Source of the DNA: JAUIKM01 sp964445695
GTDB taxonomy: Bacteria; Bacteroidota; Ignavibacteria; Kapaibacteriales; UBA7675
Length of the DNA: 64,000 nt
Assembly (NCBI GenBank): GCA_964445695.1
Contig: CAYULF010000001.1
Coordinates: 342,045-406,044 of the forward strand
Reading direction: 5' to 3'
The notes beneath the pieces were generated by a model that did not search any database, was not told the origin of the DNA, and saw nothing but the letters and a program-made list of their open reading frames with translations. The position numbers and the translations under genes were made by a program. Each line of letters starts with the position of its first letter. The first letter of the stretch is position 1. This document shows, in pieces, positions 17,227 to 26,105 of this stretch.

Positions 17227-18309
17227 TCAATCGCCCCACGGCCCTTCACGCGTCACGCTCACAAATCTGTCGTCGATAAGTCTGAACAATCCGCCCCATC
17301 CGCCGAACCAGAACTGTCCGTCGCGGTCTTCCAGAATGCAAAGTATGCCGTTTGTCGGAAGGCCGTGATCTTTGTAGTAGTGTTTGAAGTTATCGCCGTC
17401 ATAACAGTAGACGCCGTGGTTTTCCACCGCAAACCAGACGTGGCCTCTGCTGTCTTCGTACAGGCCGCCGACTTCTATCCCGTCGATCAGCCCTTTTTCC
17501 GTGAAGTTGGTGAACTTTTCACCGTCGTAGCGACTTAAACCGCCGAACATCGTGCCGATCCAGATGTCGCCGCGCGTGTCTTCGAACAGATCGTAAACGT
17601 TGTTGTCCGGCAGACCGTTTTCCGTTGTTAAAAACGTGAATATCTCGCCGTCCCACTTTGTGATTCCAAAACCATCAAAGGCGAACCACACGTTCCCCCT
17701 GCTGTCCTCCAGAATAGCGGGTACACGCTCCGGCGCCAGAATAATAGTCGGGTCTTCAACCGCTGCTTTGGGAACCGGAAATGACGTAAATGTTTTACCG
17801 TCGAATCGGCTGACGCCCTGCATCGTGCCGATCCAGAATGTTCCGTCGCGGCCGCGTGTTAAACTCCAGATCTCGTTGTTGTTGATTCTGTCGTCAACCG
17901 CAAAATTGGTGAACTTCTCGCCGTCGTACTTTGTCAAACCGCTGTAGGTGCCGAACCAGACGTTGCCGTCCTCGTCTTCCAGAATACCGGTGACGCGCCC
18001 CTTGCCCACGCCGTCGGCGGCGTGGAAATACTGCAGGCTGTCGCCGTTGTAGTGCATGATGTCGTAGTTGTTCGTCCCGAACCAGAGATTCCCGCTGCGA
18101 TCCTGCAACATTCTGCGCAAATGCTGACAGAGTTGCCCATCGATAAAAAACAGCGGATCAACCGCGGGAATCTCAATCGGTTTTCTGGAAGTCTGGATGT
18201 CGCCTTCTTCAAGCATCGCCCATGACTCTTCACTGCCTGTTTCCAGCGCAGAGACCGGTTGTAAAACACCGGCAATCAACAACACACCAACAGACAGGAA
18301 TCTGATCAT
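17227..18309 (-). CDS. secreted regulator-type (Reg_prop) beta-propeller protein
   Basis: 360 residues, signal peptide (1-21). About six to seven blades with the two-component-regulator propeller signature: NLWFGT-type phrases such as DRSGNLWFGTNNYDIMHY, DGNVWFGTYSGLTKYDG, DGTFWIGTMQGVSRFDG and TRGDIWIGTMFGGLSRYDG. In Bacteroides hybrid two-component systems these propellers sense carbohydrates; here the protein has no kinase or DNA-binding domain, so it would act as an independent periplasmic or secreted propeller. Confidence 0.85.
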   Translation of the reverse strand: MIRFLSVGVLLIAGVLQPVSALETGSEESWAMLEEGDIQTSRKPIEIPAVDPLFFIDGQLCQHLRRMLQDRSGNLWFGTNNYDIMHYNGDSLQYFHAADGVGKGRVTGILEDEDGNVWFGTYSGLTKYDGEKFTNFAVDDRINNNEIWSLTRGRDGTFWIGTMQGVSRFDGKTFTSFPVPKAAVEDPTIILAPERVPAILEDSRGNVWFAFDGFGITKWDGEIFTFLTTENGLPDNNVYDLFEDTRGDIWIGTMFGGLSRYDGEKFTNFTEKGLIDGIEVGGLYEDSRGHVWFAVENHGVYCYDGDNFKHYYKDHGLPTNGILCILEDRDGQFWFGGWGGLFRLIDDRFVSVTREGPWGD

Positions 18310-18370
18310 ATGACTCTACACGACTAACAAGAAGGTCTTTTCCGGGATTTAAAAGCAGGTCAGGATCAGG

Positions 18371-19591
18371 TCAGCGGCTGAGTTCGCCGTTGACGGCATT
18401 GTATTCCGCCACGCGCACCCACGTAGCCTGGCCGTTAACATCCTGGATAGCCCAGAAGTCGAGGCTCTTGGGTTGGCGATCGCCGGCAGCGTTTAACACC
18501 ACCGGTCCGGTCACGCCGTCGTAGTCGGCCGCGACGTTAACAAGTGCGGACTTAAACTCGGCCGCGTCGTTGTTGCCGGTTTCATCATAAGTCTCGGCAA
18601 TCACCTGCACGATGTCGTATGCATTCAGTGCGTAGATATCGGGGTCGCGCTGCGTCTGAGCTTTCAGGCGGGCGCGGAAGGGCTCCCAGTTGTTTTTGGC
18701 GTCGGCGTCGAGACCATACACGGGACAGGGATAACCGGTGCTTTCGGCAAATCCGGCGGCAGTGCTGTTGTCCAGCAGGCTGAAACTCTGCGCCACAGCT
18801 GAAGCGCCGTACCAGTTAACATCGGCAAGATCTGAATTGGCCGCGGCCTGCTCCAGAATCGATGCGCCCTCGCCGAAGGTCAGCAGATAAACGCCGACCT
18901 TGTCGCTTCCGGAGGTGTTAACAATTTGCGCCACAGCCGTAGCCACCTGACCGAGCGTCGTAGAAAAATCCGTCGCAGCGGGATCGTATTTGAGGCTCGC
19001 GAAAAGCTCGCCGCCCAGAGGCTCGATTTCAGTTTCAAAAAGATTGAGCAGGTCGTTGCCCCAGACGTCGTTGCGCGAGATAGTTATTATCTGAGTCCTG
19101 CCATCCTCGGTCATCAATTTGGCCATGGCTTCGGCCTGGTAACTGTCGTCCGGCGCAAAGCGGAATACGTTGTCGTCGGCAATGGTCAGAGTACGCGAAA
19201 CGCTGGAAGGGCTGATCACGATCATGTCGTTGGCGTCGGCATATGTGCGAACGGCCTCGACCTCGGCGCTGCTCTGCGGACCGATAACAACGCGAATACC
19301 CTGGTCGTGCATGCGTTTAATGATGGCAAGCGCGGAATCCGGATTGGTCCGCGAGTCCTCGATCTGAATGGCCTTGAAGCGCACATCCAGGTCGTTGCGC
19401 TGGTTCACATCGGCAAGGGCCAACTCGATTGCGGCCTCGCCGCTCGTGCCAAAGTCGGACAAAGAGCCGGAGAGAGAGAGGATCGCGCCCACGGTGATCT
19501 CGCGCTTGGAATCGGATTCGTCGGGATCGTCATCACAGGCCCAGAACCCCAAAGACACACAGACAATCAGGAGAGTCGTAAGTACACGCAT
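18371..19591 (-). CDS. periplasmic ligand-binding lipoprotein (branched-chain amino acid type)
   Basis: 406 residues from the ATG at 19591, chosen because the N-terminus then reads MRVLTTLLIVCVSLGFWACD with a lipobox ending in Cys; a longer frame adds 70 unlikely residues. The rest is a type 1 periplasmic binding fold: ITVGAILSLSGSLSDFG, ALADVNQRNDL, VVIGPQSSAEVEAV, VISPSSVSRTL and VWGNDLLNLFETEIE. Family members deliver amino acids, amides or urea to ABC transporters, but no permease or ATPase gene is nearby, so the ligand and partner are unknown. Confidence 0.85.
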   Translation of the reverse strand: MRVLTTLLIVCVSLGFWACDDDPDESDSKREITVGAILSLSGSLSDFGTSGEAAIELALADVNQRNDLDVRFKAIQIEDSRTNPDSALAIIKRMHDQGIRVVIGPQSSAEVEAVRTYADANDMIVISPSSVSRTLTIADDNVFRFAPDDSYQAEAMAKLMTEDGRTQIITISRNDVWGNDLLNLFETEIEPLGGELFASLKYDPAATDFSTTLGQVATAVAQIVNTSGSDKVGVYLLTFGEGASILEQAAANSDLADVNWYGASAVAQSFSLLDNSTAAGFAESTGYPCPVYGLDADAKNNWEPFRARLKAQTQRDPDIYALNAYDIVQVIAETYDETGNNDAAEFKSALVNVAADYDGVTGPVVLNAAGDRQPKSLDFWAIQDVNGQATWVRVAEYNAVNGELSR

Positions 19592-19746
19592 GAAAAATCT
19601 CTGGAAAAGTTGAGAAGTACAGTCATTCGGTGGTTTGTCCGGCACACAACACCAATCCGGAAATCTACGAACTCCGCACAAGGCGGCAAAACAGGAGTGT
19701 ACAGTTGCGGAAATCAACGTGCGTGCGTGAGGAGTTTGGATGTGGT

Positions 19747-20082
19747 TCAGTCTTTTGCATCCTTTGTTTCGACCTGTCGTTTTCCGACGCAATACGCGCA
19801 CAACCGCGCTTTGGGCGTGCGATATGGTTTACCGCAGGATTCGCAGGGCGGGCCGTAGAGGTGAACAAAGTGGTGCATGACCGCATTGGCAATCATTTCG
19901 CCTTTATACCCCGTGATTTCCCTGTAATATTCCACCACCGGACGGAATGCATTCTCGATGGATTCACCGCGTTCCCGGCGGTATTTCTAGGCTTCTCCGT
20001 ACAGTTGCAGCGCCCGCGCCGCTTCGTCCCTGTCGAGCATCGGCATATCCATCTTACAGCGCCAGCACCAGAGGATTTTCAT
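19747..20082 (-). pseudogene. zinc-ribbon small protein with an in-frame stop
   Basis: Starts at 20082 with ATGA overlap on the rhomboid stop, so translation would be coupled. The frame reads MKILWCWRCKMDMPMLDRDE, hits TAG at 19987-19989, and continues open as YYREITGYKGEM and YGPPCESCGKPYRTPKARLC to 19747. Paired Cys motifs (CWRC, CESC, CAYC) suggest zinc ribbons. A paralogue lies at 21919-22225. A start after the stop codon (19938) would keep only the ribbon half. Pseudogene or stop-codon readthrough; the conserved Cys pairs argue the product was recently functional. Confidence 0.65.
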
Positions 20083-21665
20083 GGATTGTCTCCCGGCTCT
20101 AGTTTTTCGAGCGCATTCGTGAACTGACATTGCATCATCTGATCTTTGTCAAACAACGTCAGCATAATCGCGATCACAATTCCGGCGCACAATCCGCCAA
20201 TATGTGCGGCATTGTCGATTCCGCCGAGCCCCAAACCCATGAGCAGACTGATCCCGCCGAAGAGGCCTGCCAGCGTCAGCGCCATTCCCCTGAGCGCCTC
20301 ATGCAGGACCTTTGCAACAACCAAAACCAGAAGCAGGCCGCTGAGCGCCATGATTGCACCGCTGGCGCCGACGCTCACGACGTTTTCATTCCAGTAAATG
20401 CTTGACAAACTTGCCGCCAGCCCGCCGGGAATATAAACCAGCAGCAGTCGTTTGATGCCGAAGATACTCTCCACGAAAAATCCGAGAACTCCCAATGCAC
20501 AGATGTTGTACACCAGATGCATCACGCCACCGTGCAGGAACATGGATGTTAACAATCGCCACACCTCGCCGTTCAGGACTTCCGCCCTGCGATTGCCGCC
20601 GAGTTCCAGCAACTCCTGCGGCGTCGGTGAAACGACGCTGATCCCAATCACGACCATGGTCAGAAACACCAGAATGTTAATCGCCAGCAGCGTTATTATC
20701 GCTTTGTTCTGCCTGAATGTCGCAAACCATTGCAGTGCCTCTCGAAAGTCCCCGATCAGGCTCGACTCTTTCGAAGTAAACCTTTCCACTTCCTCGGGTT
20801 TAAGACCGGGTATTGCGACCAGAATGATCATGCCGACTCCGCCGATGGCGTACGCGCCGAATATCCAGCCGAAAGTGTCACCGAGGCGCTCGTCAAACTG
20901 CTCTCGACGCGGCGTAAGGATCACCTGTTCATCCAGTTCGTCATCCGGGACAACCCTCCGAACAGCGTTCAGACAACCGTCCCGCTCCTCCGAATCCGGC
21001 AGCTTTTCAAAGTAGACAACATCTCCGAACGTGAGCGACTCGTAGTTCGACTGAGCCTTCTCTACCAGGCGGTCCCGTTCCTGCATCTTGGATTCTGTAC
21101 TGCTTCGATTGCTAATGTTGCTTGAATACTCGACGCCGCACCAGACGGATCGCGTATTCTCAAAGGGCGCTGCAACGAATAGATGGAAGAGCAACCTTTC
21201 GTTAGTGCGCCCGGAGACACGCGATGTTAAGTAGGTCGCAGCAGCTTGTTTATCTACCTGAAAGCGATCAATCGTAAAGTACTTCTCGCCGGGTATCGCC
21301 TCAATTTCGGCCGGACTTTTCACCTGAATCAGACTGAAAAATGCCTGGCTTACGTACTTCTGACTAATGACCAGCGGAAAACCGAGCACCAGTCCGATAA
21401 CGGCAAAATAAAATGCGGCATAGTCGCCTCTTTTCCCCTCCAGGTTCAGCAAGCGGATCCATCTACGCACAAAAACAGCAAGTGCAAGCACAACCAGTGC
21501 AAAAGGAATCCATAATTCCATCACATCGTCCTTCAGCACCAGCAGTCCCAACTGTTGTTCAAACAGCCAACGAAAGGCGCTGTAGCCGATTGTCATCCCC
21601 GCCGAAAGCAGAAGAAACGGCAGGACTATCAATCGGATTTTTTCGCATAGAGCTTGAATTTTCAT
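20079..21665 (-). CDS. rhomboid intramembrane serine protease with long N-terminal domain
   Basis: 528 residues from the ATG at 21665, the start that aligns with its paralogue. Residues 1-300 hold three or so membrane segments around a soluble domain; residues 320-505 are the rhomboid core: WRLLTSMFLHGGVMHLVYN (His378, His383, Asn387), catalytic Ser435 in SVGASGAIMA and His488 in IDNAAHIGGLCAG. So the Ser-His dyad is intact. Rhomboids cut membrane substrates within the bilayer. Overlaps the downstream zinc-ribbon gene by ATGA, and sits after a parallel module whose rhomboid is dead. Confidence 0.92.
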   Translation of the reverse strand: MKIQALCEKIRLIVLPFLLLSAGMTIGYSAFRWLFEQQLGLLVLKDDVMELWIPFALVVLALAVFVRRWIRLLNLEGKRGDYAAFYFAVIGLVLGFPLVISQKYVSQAFFSLIQVKSPAEIEAIPGEKYFTIDRFQVDKQAAATYLTSRVSGRTNERLLFHLFVAAPFENTRSVWCGVEYSSNISNRSSTESKMQERDRLVEKAQSNYESLTFGDVVYFEKLPDSEERDGCLNAVRRVVPDDELDEQVILTPRREQFDERLGDTFGWIFGAYAIGGVGMIILVAIPGLKPEEVERFTSKESSLIGDFREALQWFATFRQNKAIITLLAINILVFLTMVVIGISVVSPTPQELLELGGNRRAEVLNGEVWRLLTSMFLHGGVMHLVYNICALGVLGFFVESIFGIKRLLLVYIPGGLAASLSSIYWNENVVSVGASGAIMALSGLLLVLVVAKVLHEALRGMALTLAGLFGGISLLMGLGLGGIDNAAHIGGLCAGIVIAIMLTLFDKDQMMQCQFTNALEKLEPGDNP

Positions 21666-21918
21666 TGTCTCGGTCACATCAATATTCTTCACTTGCAACC
21701 CGGTTCCCCGCAAATGTTATACGCGATCTGCGTACGCCGGCAAGCTCGGGTAATTCAGTCCGGATGGGACAATGCTGTTAACTACCTGCAACAACGACCA
21801 AAAGTTCAAAACGGCCTGTACAAGATTGCCGCGTATTTTGAATGCGTCCAAAACTACACAACAATTTCATGGCTAACACTCTCATATGCTACTCTGAAGT
21901 AGTGTTTAACTACGTCGA

Positions 21919-22225
21919 TTACCGTTTTCCGCCGCAATACGCGCACAATCGCGCTTTGGGCGTGCGATATGGTTTGCCGCAGGAATCGCAGGGCGGGCCG
22001 TAGATCGTGCTTCTGTGATGAATAATTTTCAGCGGGTCCGTCTCCACGATTCCAGTTACTTTTTGATGGTACTCGATCAATGGGCCATAGATTTCGTCTT
22101 TTGGCATTGCGCCACTCTTGTACGAATTCAAAGCTTCGAAATACAGTTCGTACGCTACTGCCGATTCCTTCTCATCAAACATCGGCACATCTTTTTTTAC
22201 ATTGCCAGCACCAAAGGATTTTCAT
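21919..22225 (-). pseudogene. zinc-ribbon small protein, paralogue, interrupted by a frameshift
   Basis: From ATG at 22225 the frame reads MKILWCWQCKK and then shifts: a run of seven A on the message (22192-22198), one more than the reading frame needs, moves translation to a stop. After the run the frame continues as DVPMFDEKESAVAYELYFEA to YGPPCDSCGKPYRTPKARLC and a stop at 21919. The A7 run is a plausible slippage site or a sequencing homopolymer error. If translated from GTG at 22188, only the second half is made. Closely similar to 19747-20082. Confidence 0.7.
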
Positions 22226-22267
22226 GAAGTCTGCCTTTCACTTTTGCTTGTAGCTGATGTTTACTCG

Positions 22268-23839
22268 TTACAAAATACGTGCCGATCGACGTTTCAGGAC
22301 TCGCCTGTCCACAATGGCGAACACAGATGCGACGAGCGCTCCGACCAGCAATCCACAAACGAGCGTGAAGAAATTAATCGCGTCAATGCCCAGGCAGAAC
22401 GCGAAACCAGTAAGCCCGAATATCGCACTTGCCAACAACGCAAATTCTGCAACCTGCTCCCTCAGAATCCGCCAGGCCGCAAGTACCGACGCCGCTCCAA
22501 TCAGGGCGAACATCGCGCCGGGCGCACCGACAGTTGCCGTATTTTCCACCGTATAAAAAGCCGCCACTACTGCAGCCAGACCGCCTGAAAAATAAATAAT
22601 TAGCAGACGGCCGGCGCCCAGTATACGCTCGAGAAAACCTCCGATTACTATCAGAGTGCTCAGATTTAAACAGAAATGCAGCAATCCACCGTGCACAAAA
22701 ACCGAAGTCGCAAGTCGCCAGAATTGACCGTAATGAATGGCCGGTGTGAAGTTTCCTCCAAACGCCAGCAAATCGGACTGCGTCGGCATTGCCTGACTTA
22801 TCCCGGCTATCGACAACCCGACGAAAACAACAATATGTAACAAGGCGAGAACTGCCGTGGCACGCAGCTTCTTGTGGAGAAAGACAAAGCTCAGCGCTAG
22901 TTCCAGTTGTTCCAGTATGTCCTTCCGCAGGAACGACTGCGCAATCGTTTCAGAGTCGCGCAGCTTAGGAAATGCACATAACATCCACACGCCGATTATG
23001 CCGACTATCCAGGAAAACCACATATACAGATTCGAGTTGCCCAGCCGCGCCTCAAATTCGCTTCGATGCGGTAGAAGAAATATCTGATTCTCCAATTTGA
23101 TTGATGGCTGTCCACTGCGGACGGTATTAAACATTTCCTCCCTGATTTCGGAGTTAAACAAGCGCTCAAAATAACGGATGTCCGCAGCCTGTATGGTGTC
23201 AAATTCCCGTTGGGCATTCTCCACCAGCTGATTGCGGATGTTGGCCTTGAAATCTGCGTCTGCGCCGTACCTGGTTGATTGTTTGTAATGCAGACCGAAC
23301 CAGATCGAATCGGCGCGTGAAAACGGTGACACAATGCAGTATTCCACGAACCATTCGCGATACCGGCCGCCACTGACGTACGTGGTCAATAACTTGCGAT
23401 TGGCATGTTTTTCAAACTGATATTCATCGATTGCAAAGTATTTTTCGCCGGGATACAGCCGAACGTCTGCGGCATCGCCGACGTGAACAAGACCGTATAC
23501 CGCTTCGCTGAACCACATTTGACAGAGCACAAAAGGAACACCCGTGGCGAAGCATATGGCGAAAAAATAGAAACCCCGCCAGTTGTTTCGTATCACCCAC
23601 GGCTCGCGCACATTGAGTTCCAGCAGGGACAGTCGCGGAACCACAAACAAATACACGCCGGCCACCACCAGCACAATAGGCAGCAAGACGTTGAGGGCTG
23701 TGTCCTGGAGCGGCAGCAGTCCCAACTGTTGTTCAAACAGCCAACGAAAGGCACTGTAGCCCAGTATCAATGCAAGACTCAGTAGCAACCAGGGGAAAAA
23801 GATGTGTCGGAGTTTGATTAAAGATTCTTGTACACGCAT
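22268..23839 (-). CDS. catalytically dead rhomboid paralogue (pseudoprotease)
   Basis: 523 residues, colinear with the rhomboid at 20079-21665: the same start (GYSAFRWLFEQQLGLL), the same N-terminal soluble domain and WRLATSVFVHGGLLHFCLN. The nucleophile position is Pro440 (TVGAPGAMFA) instead of Ser, and the His position reads Phe490 (GIDAINFFTLVCG). Both catalytic residues are therefore lost while the fold features remain, so it should bind rather than cut, like iRhoms or derlins. It opens the two-module cluster, followed 42 nt later by a zinc-ribbon gene. Confidence 0.88.
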   Translation of the reverse strand: MRVQESLIKLRHIFFPWLLLSLALILGYSAFRWLFEQQLGLLPLQDTALNVLLPIVLVVAGVYLFVVPRLSLLELNVREPWVIRNNWRGFYFFAICFATGVPFVLCQMWFSEAVYGLVHVGDAADVRLYPGEKYFAIDEYQFEKHANRKLLTTYVSGGRYREWFVEYCIVSPFSRADSIWFGLHYKQSTRYGADADFKANIRNQLVENAQREFDTIQAADIRYFERLFNSEIREEMFNTVRSGQPSIKLENQIFLLPHRSEFEARLGNSNLYMWFSWIVGIIGVWMLCAFPKLRDSETIAQSFLRKDILEQLELALSFVFLHKKLRATAVLALLHIVVFVGLSIAGISQAMPTQSDLLAFGGNFTPAIHYGQFWRLATSVFVHGGLLHFCLNLSTLIVIGGFLERILGAGRLLIIYFSGGLAAVVAAFYTVENTATVGAPGAMFALIGAASVLAAWRILREQVAEFALLASAIFGLTGFAFCLGIDAINFFTLVCGLLVGALVASVFAIVDRRVLKRRSARIL

Positions 23840-24032
23840 GAGTTTGACCGCAACCGGAGATCATCCCGATACCTGATAATATGCACCGCCTTGTGAGCCA
23901 GCGCTACCGGAGTCAAATCTTACAAGACAGCAATCTATCAATTTTCATCTGTCTGAGACAGAATAATTTCGTAGTTTTCCAATCCTCTGATGTAATTTTA
24001 TCTCACAGTATCGTATTTGGAGCTCACTTTTT

Positions 24033-25097
24033 ATGCCAAGATTATTTCCGGTAGTGCTTGCAGTACTGCTGCCTGGATTGCTTGCGGGCTGCGTCGAATC
24101 CGGCGTGCACTACGATGTCCCTGGGTCCGCTGAATTGCTGTTTACCATCGACGGTGCAGGCAACCGCGTGCAGTTCAGTCCGGACGGTTTCATGCTGCTC
24201 ACGACCGGCGACAACGACCAGAAACTCAAATCATCTGGTGCCAGCTTGCCACGACTGTGGAGCGCGTCGAACGGCGCGCACCTGCGCGATCTGCGTCTCA
24301 AGGATCTGGATCCCAATGCCAATCAACACCACCTTCGCGCGCGTTTTCATCGGGACGGCAGCGTCATCGCGCGCGGATGGTATCAGCAGGGATCCGACGA
24401 CGCGGTACACATTCTGACCAGGTGGGATGCGCAGGACGGCGCACAACTGCGACGGGCTTTTCTCGAGCGGACCGGCCGCCTTGTCAGTCTGGCCGTCAGC
24501 CCCGACGGCCTGTACATTGCAATTGCAGCGCCGAACAGGGACATCAAGATTTACAGCGCTTCCGACTTCAGGCTGCATTCCGAATTCGAACCGGACTTCA
24601 ATGACAACCCAATCGGCTCCGATATCAACTGGTCGCCGAACTCGACGAAGATAATGGCCGAAGGGCGTTTTGTCGTGACCATTTTCCAGCCGAATCCTTT
24701 TGCACGCAATCTGCCGCAGGAGATCAGCAGTTCCGCGTTCATTGGCGATGAGCATCTGCTCTTTGCGGACGCCGTCGGCATTCTACATCTGATAGACCAA
24801 CGGTCGTTTGCGGACAACGGTACTTTTGTCAGTCCGAGCGACGACCTTGTTAAAACTATCGCCGTGGCGTCGGACGGCAGTCTGTTTGCCGTCGCCGGCG
24901 ATGGCAGTGAAAACAACGGCGACAACGACTACATCACCGTCCGCGTGCACCGGGTGTTTAACGGCGAGGTCATTGCGGAACTCAGGCTGCCGCGTGTTCC
25001 GGTAACGGAAATGAGTTTCGACAACAAGGCCGACAAATTGGCAATCGCCAATGCCGATAACAATATTATGGTGTTTAACATTTCTCCCAACAAATAA
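24033..25097 (+). CDS. WD40-like propeller lipoprotein
   Basis: 354 residues. Signal peptide with lipobox LLAGC (Cys19), so a lipoprotein. The rest is made of propeller-like repeats: VQFSPDGFMLLTTG, RLWSASNGAHLRDLR, LAVSPDGLYIAIAAPNRDIK, INWSPNSTKIMAEG and MSFDNKADKLAIAN. No catalytic residues seen. Located 35 nt upstream of a beta-barrel-like protein in the same direction, likely one operon; perhaps an envelope scaffold. Confidence 0.82.
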   Translation: MPRLFPVVLAVLLPGLLAGCVESGVHYDVPGSAELLFTIDGAGNRVQFSPDGFMLLTTGDNDQKLKSSGASLPRLWSASNGAHLRDLRLKDLDPNANQHHLRARFHRDGSVIARGWYQQGSDDAVHILTRWDAQDGAQLRRAFLERTGRLVSLAVSPDGLYIAIAAPNRDIKIYSASDFRLHSEFEPDFNDNPIGSDINWSPNSTKIMAEGRFVVTIFQPNPFARNLPQEISSSAFIGDEHLLFADAVGILHLIDQRSFADNGTFVSPSDDLVKTIAVASDGSLFAVAGDGSENNGDNDYITVRVHRVFNGEVIAELRLPRVPVTEMSFDNKADKLAIANADNNIMVFNISPNK

Positions 25098-25132
25098 TTC
25101 TCACCGGCCATCAGATCCATCGGGACTTAAAC

Positions 25133-25822
25133 ATGAAGTATTCCAGACTTTGCTTCCTGGCCTTCCTCGGATTGGCCGCCTCCCTGCAGACGGCCGGCGC
25201 TTTCGAGCTCTTCCCCGGCTGGGGCGTCGCCAACTCTCACATGGGCTATGAAGAGTATCGAATCCTTGAATTAAATACTTTCAACGGACAGACGACGCCG
25301 GGAATCGAATACCGCCATTTGGCCAAAACATTTAACAGCTCGGCAGACCTGAACCTGCCTGTAATCCGGGCCCTGGACTACTTCACGCTTGGACTCAGGT
25401 TTGGGTTTAACATCGTGGGCGGCGGCGACAGAATTCCGACGGCACTGGAATATGCAACGGACCCGGGAGGCAGTGTCAGGCCGGAGCCGGTCGGCCCGCA
25501 GAATCCCGACGAAGTCGGTGCGTTCGCCGTGCCGCTGTTTGTGACGTTCAACTATGGAGCCACGACAAATGGCGAGTTCGAGCACCCATTTGGTTTGACG
25601 CTGGGACTTGGTAAAACATTCACATATCCTTCGCAGTTTGAAGAGTGGATTGAATTCCCGACTGCATATTTTGAACTCAACTGGTCGCCTCTGCGCGACG
25701 AACAGGAGGCCTGGTTTGTCTCGCTGCGTTATGCGAAATCACTTGGCAGCTATAAATTTAACGAGCGGCTGTCAGTATCCAGCCAACAGCTTTCAATCGG
25801 CCTCGGTTTCACAACGTATTAA
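25133..25822 (+). CDS. probable outer-membrane beta-barrel protein
   Basis: 229 residues with a signal peptide (1-23, ending LQTAGA). The mature part alternates hydrophobic and polar residues in strand-like stretches (LGLRFGFNIVGGG, LTLGLGKTFTY, WFVSLRYAKSLGSYKF) and ends LSIGLGFTTY, with the final aromatic residue typical of outer-membrane barrels. No closer family recognised. Cotranscription with the upstream propeller lipoprotein is likely. Confidence 0.7.
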   Translation: MKYSRLCFLAFLGLAASLQTAGAFELFPGWGVANSHMGYEEYRILELNTFNGQTTPGIEYRHLAKTFNSSADLNLPVIRALDYFTLGLRFGFNIVGGGDRIPTALEYATDPGGSVRPEPVGPQNPDEVGAFAVPLFVTFNYGATTNGEFEHPFGLTLGLGKTFTYPSQFEEWIEFPTAYFELNWSPLRDEQEAWFVSLRYAKSLGSYKFNERLSVSSQQLSIGLGFTTY

Positions 25823-25851
25823 GGCCGATTTATCACCCGCTCTCCGACTCA

Positions 25852-26042
25852 TGAACTTCGCCCTCGCTTCTCTCCGGCTTGTTTTATGACTTTTTTGTTC
25901 ATCTTCGAGTTTGAAGTTCCAGGGTTTCAAACCGGCCAAACGCCTTTAAACGCAAAGACTCCGAACACTGTTCGGAGTCTTGTTGTATCTGACTGCATGA
26001 CAAACAAAATGGGCTTTGCCGGAATTCGGAGGGTGTTGGCGG
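25852..26042. repeat. long intergenic repeat, copy 1
   Basis: About 190 bp shared with 29681-29872: the first 60 bases match 56 of 60, the terminator hairpin follows at the same spacing, and the last part shares TTTGCCGGAATTCGG. Lies immediately downstream of the VWA lipoprotein gene on the minus strand. Confidence 0.8.
25955..25981. terminator. terminator hairpin in repeat copy 1
   Basis: AAGACTCCGAA pairs with TTCGGAGTCTT around a short loop; serves the convergent genes on either side, T-rich tail on both strands is short. Confidence 0.75.
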
Positions 26043-26105
26043 ATGTCAAAATGTTTATTAACGGGTTAACAAAAGTTAACTTCCAGTCAGGTTTAACACC
26101 ACGCG

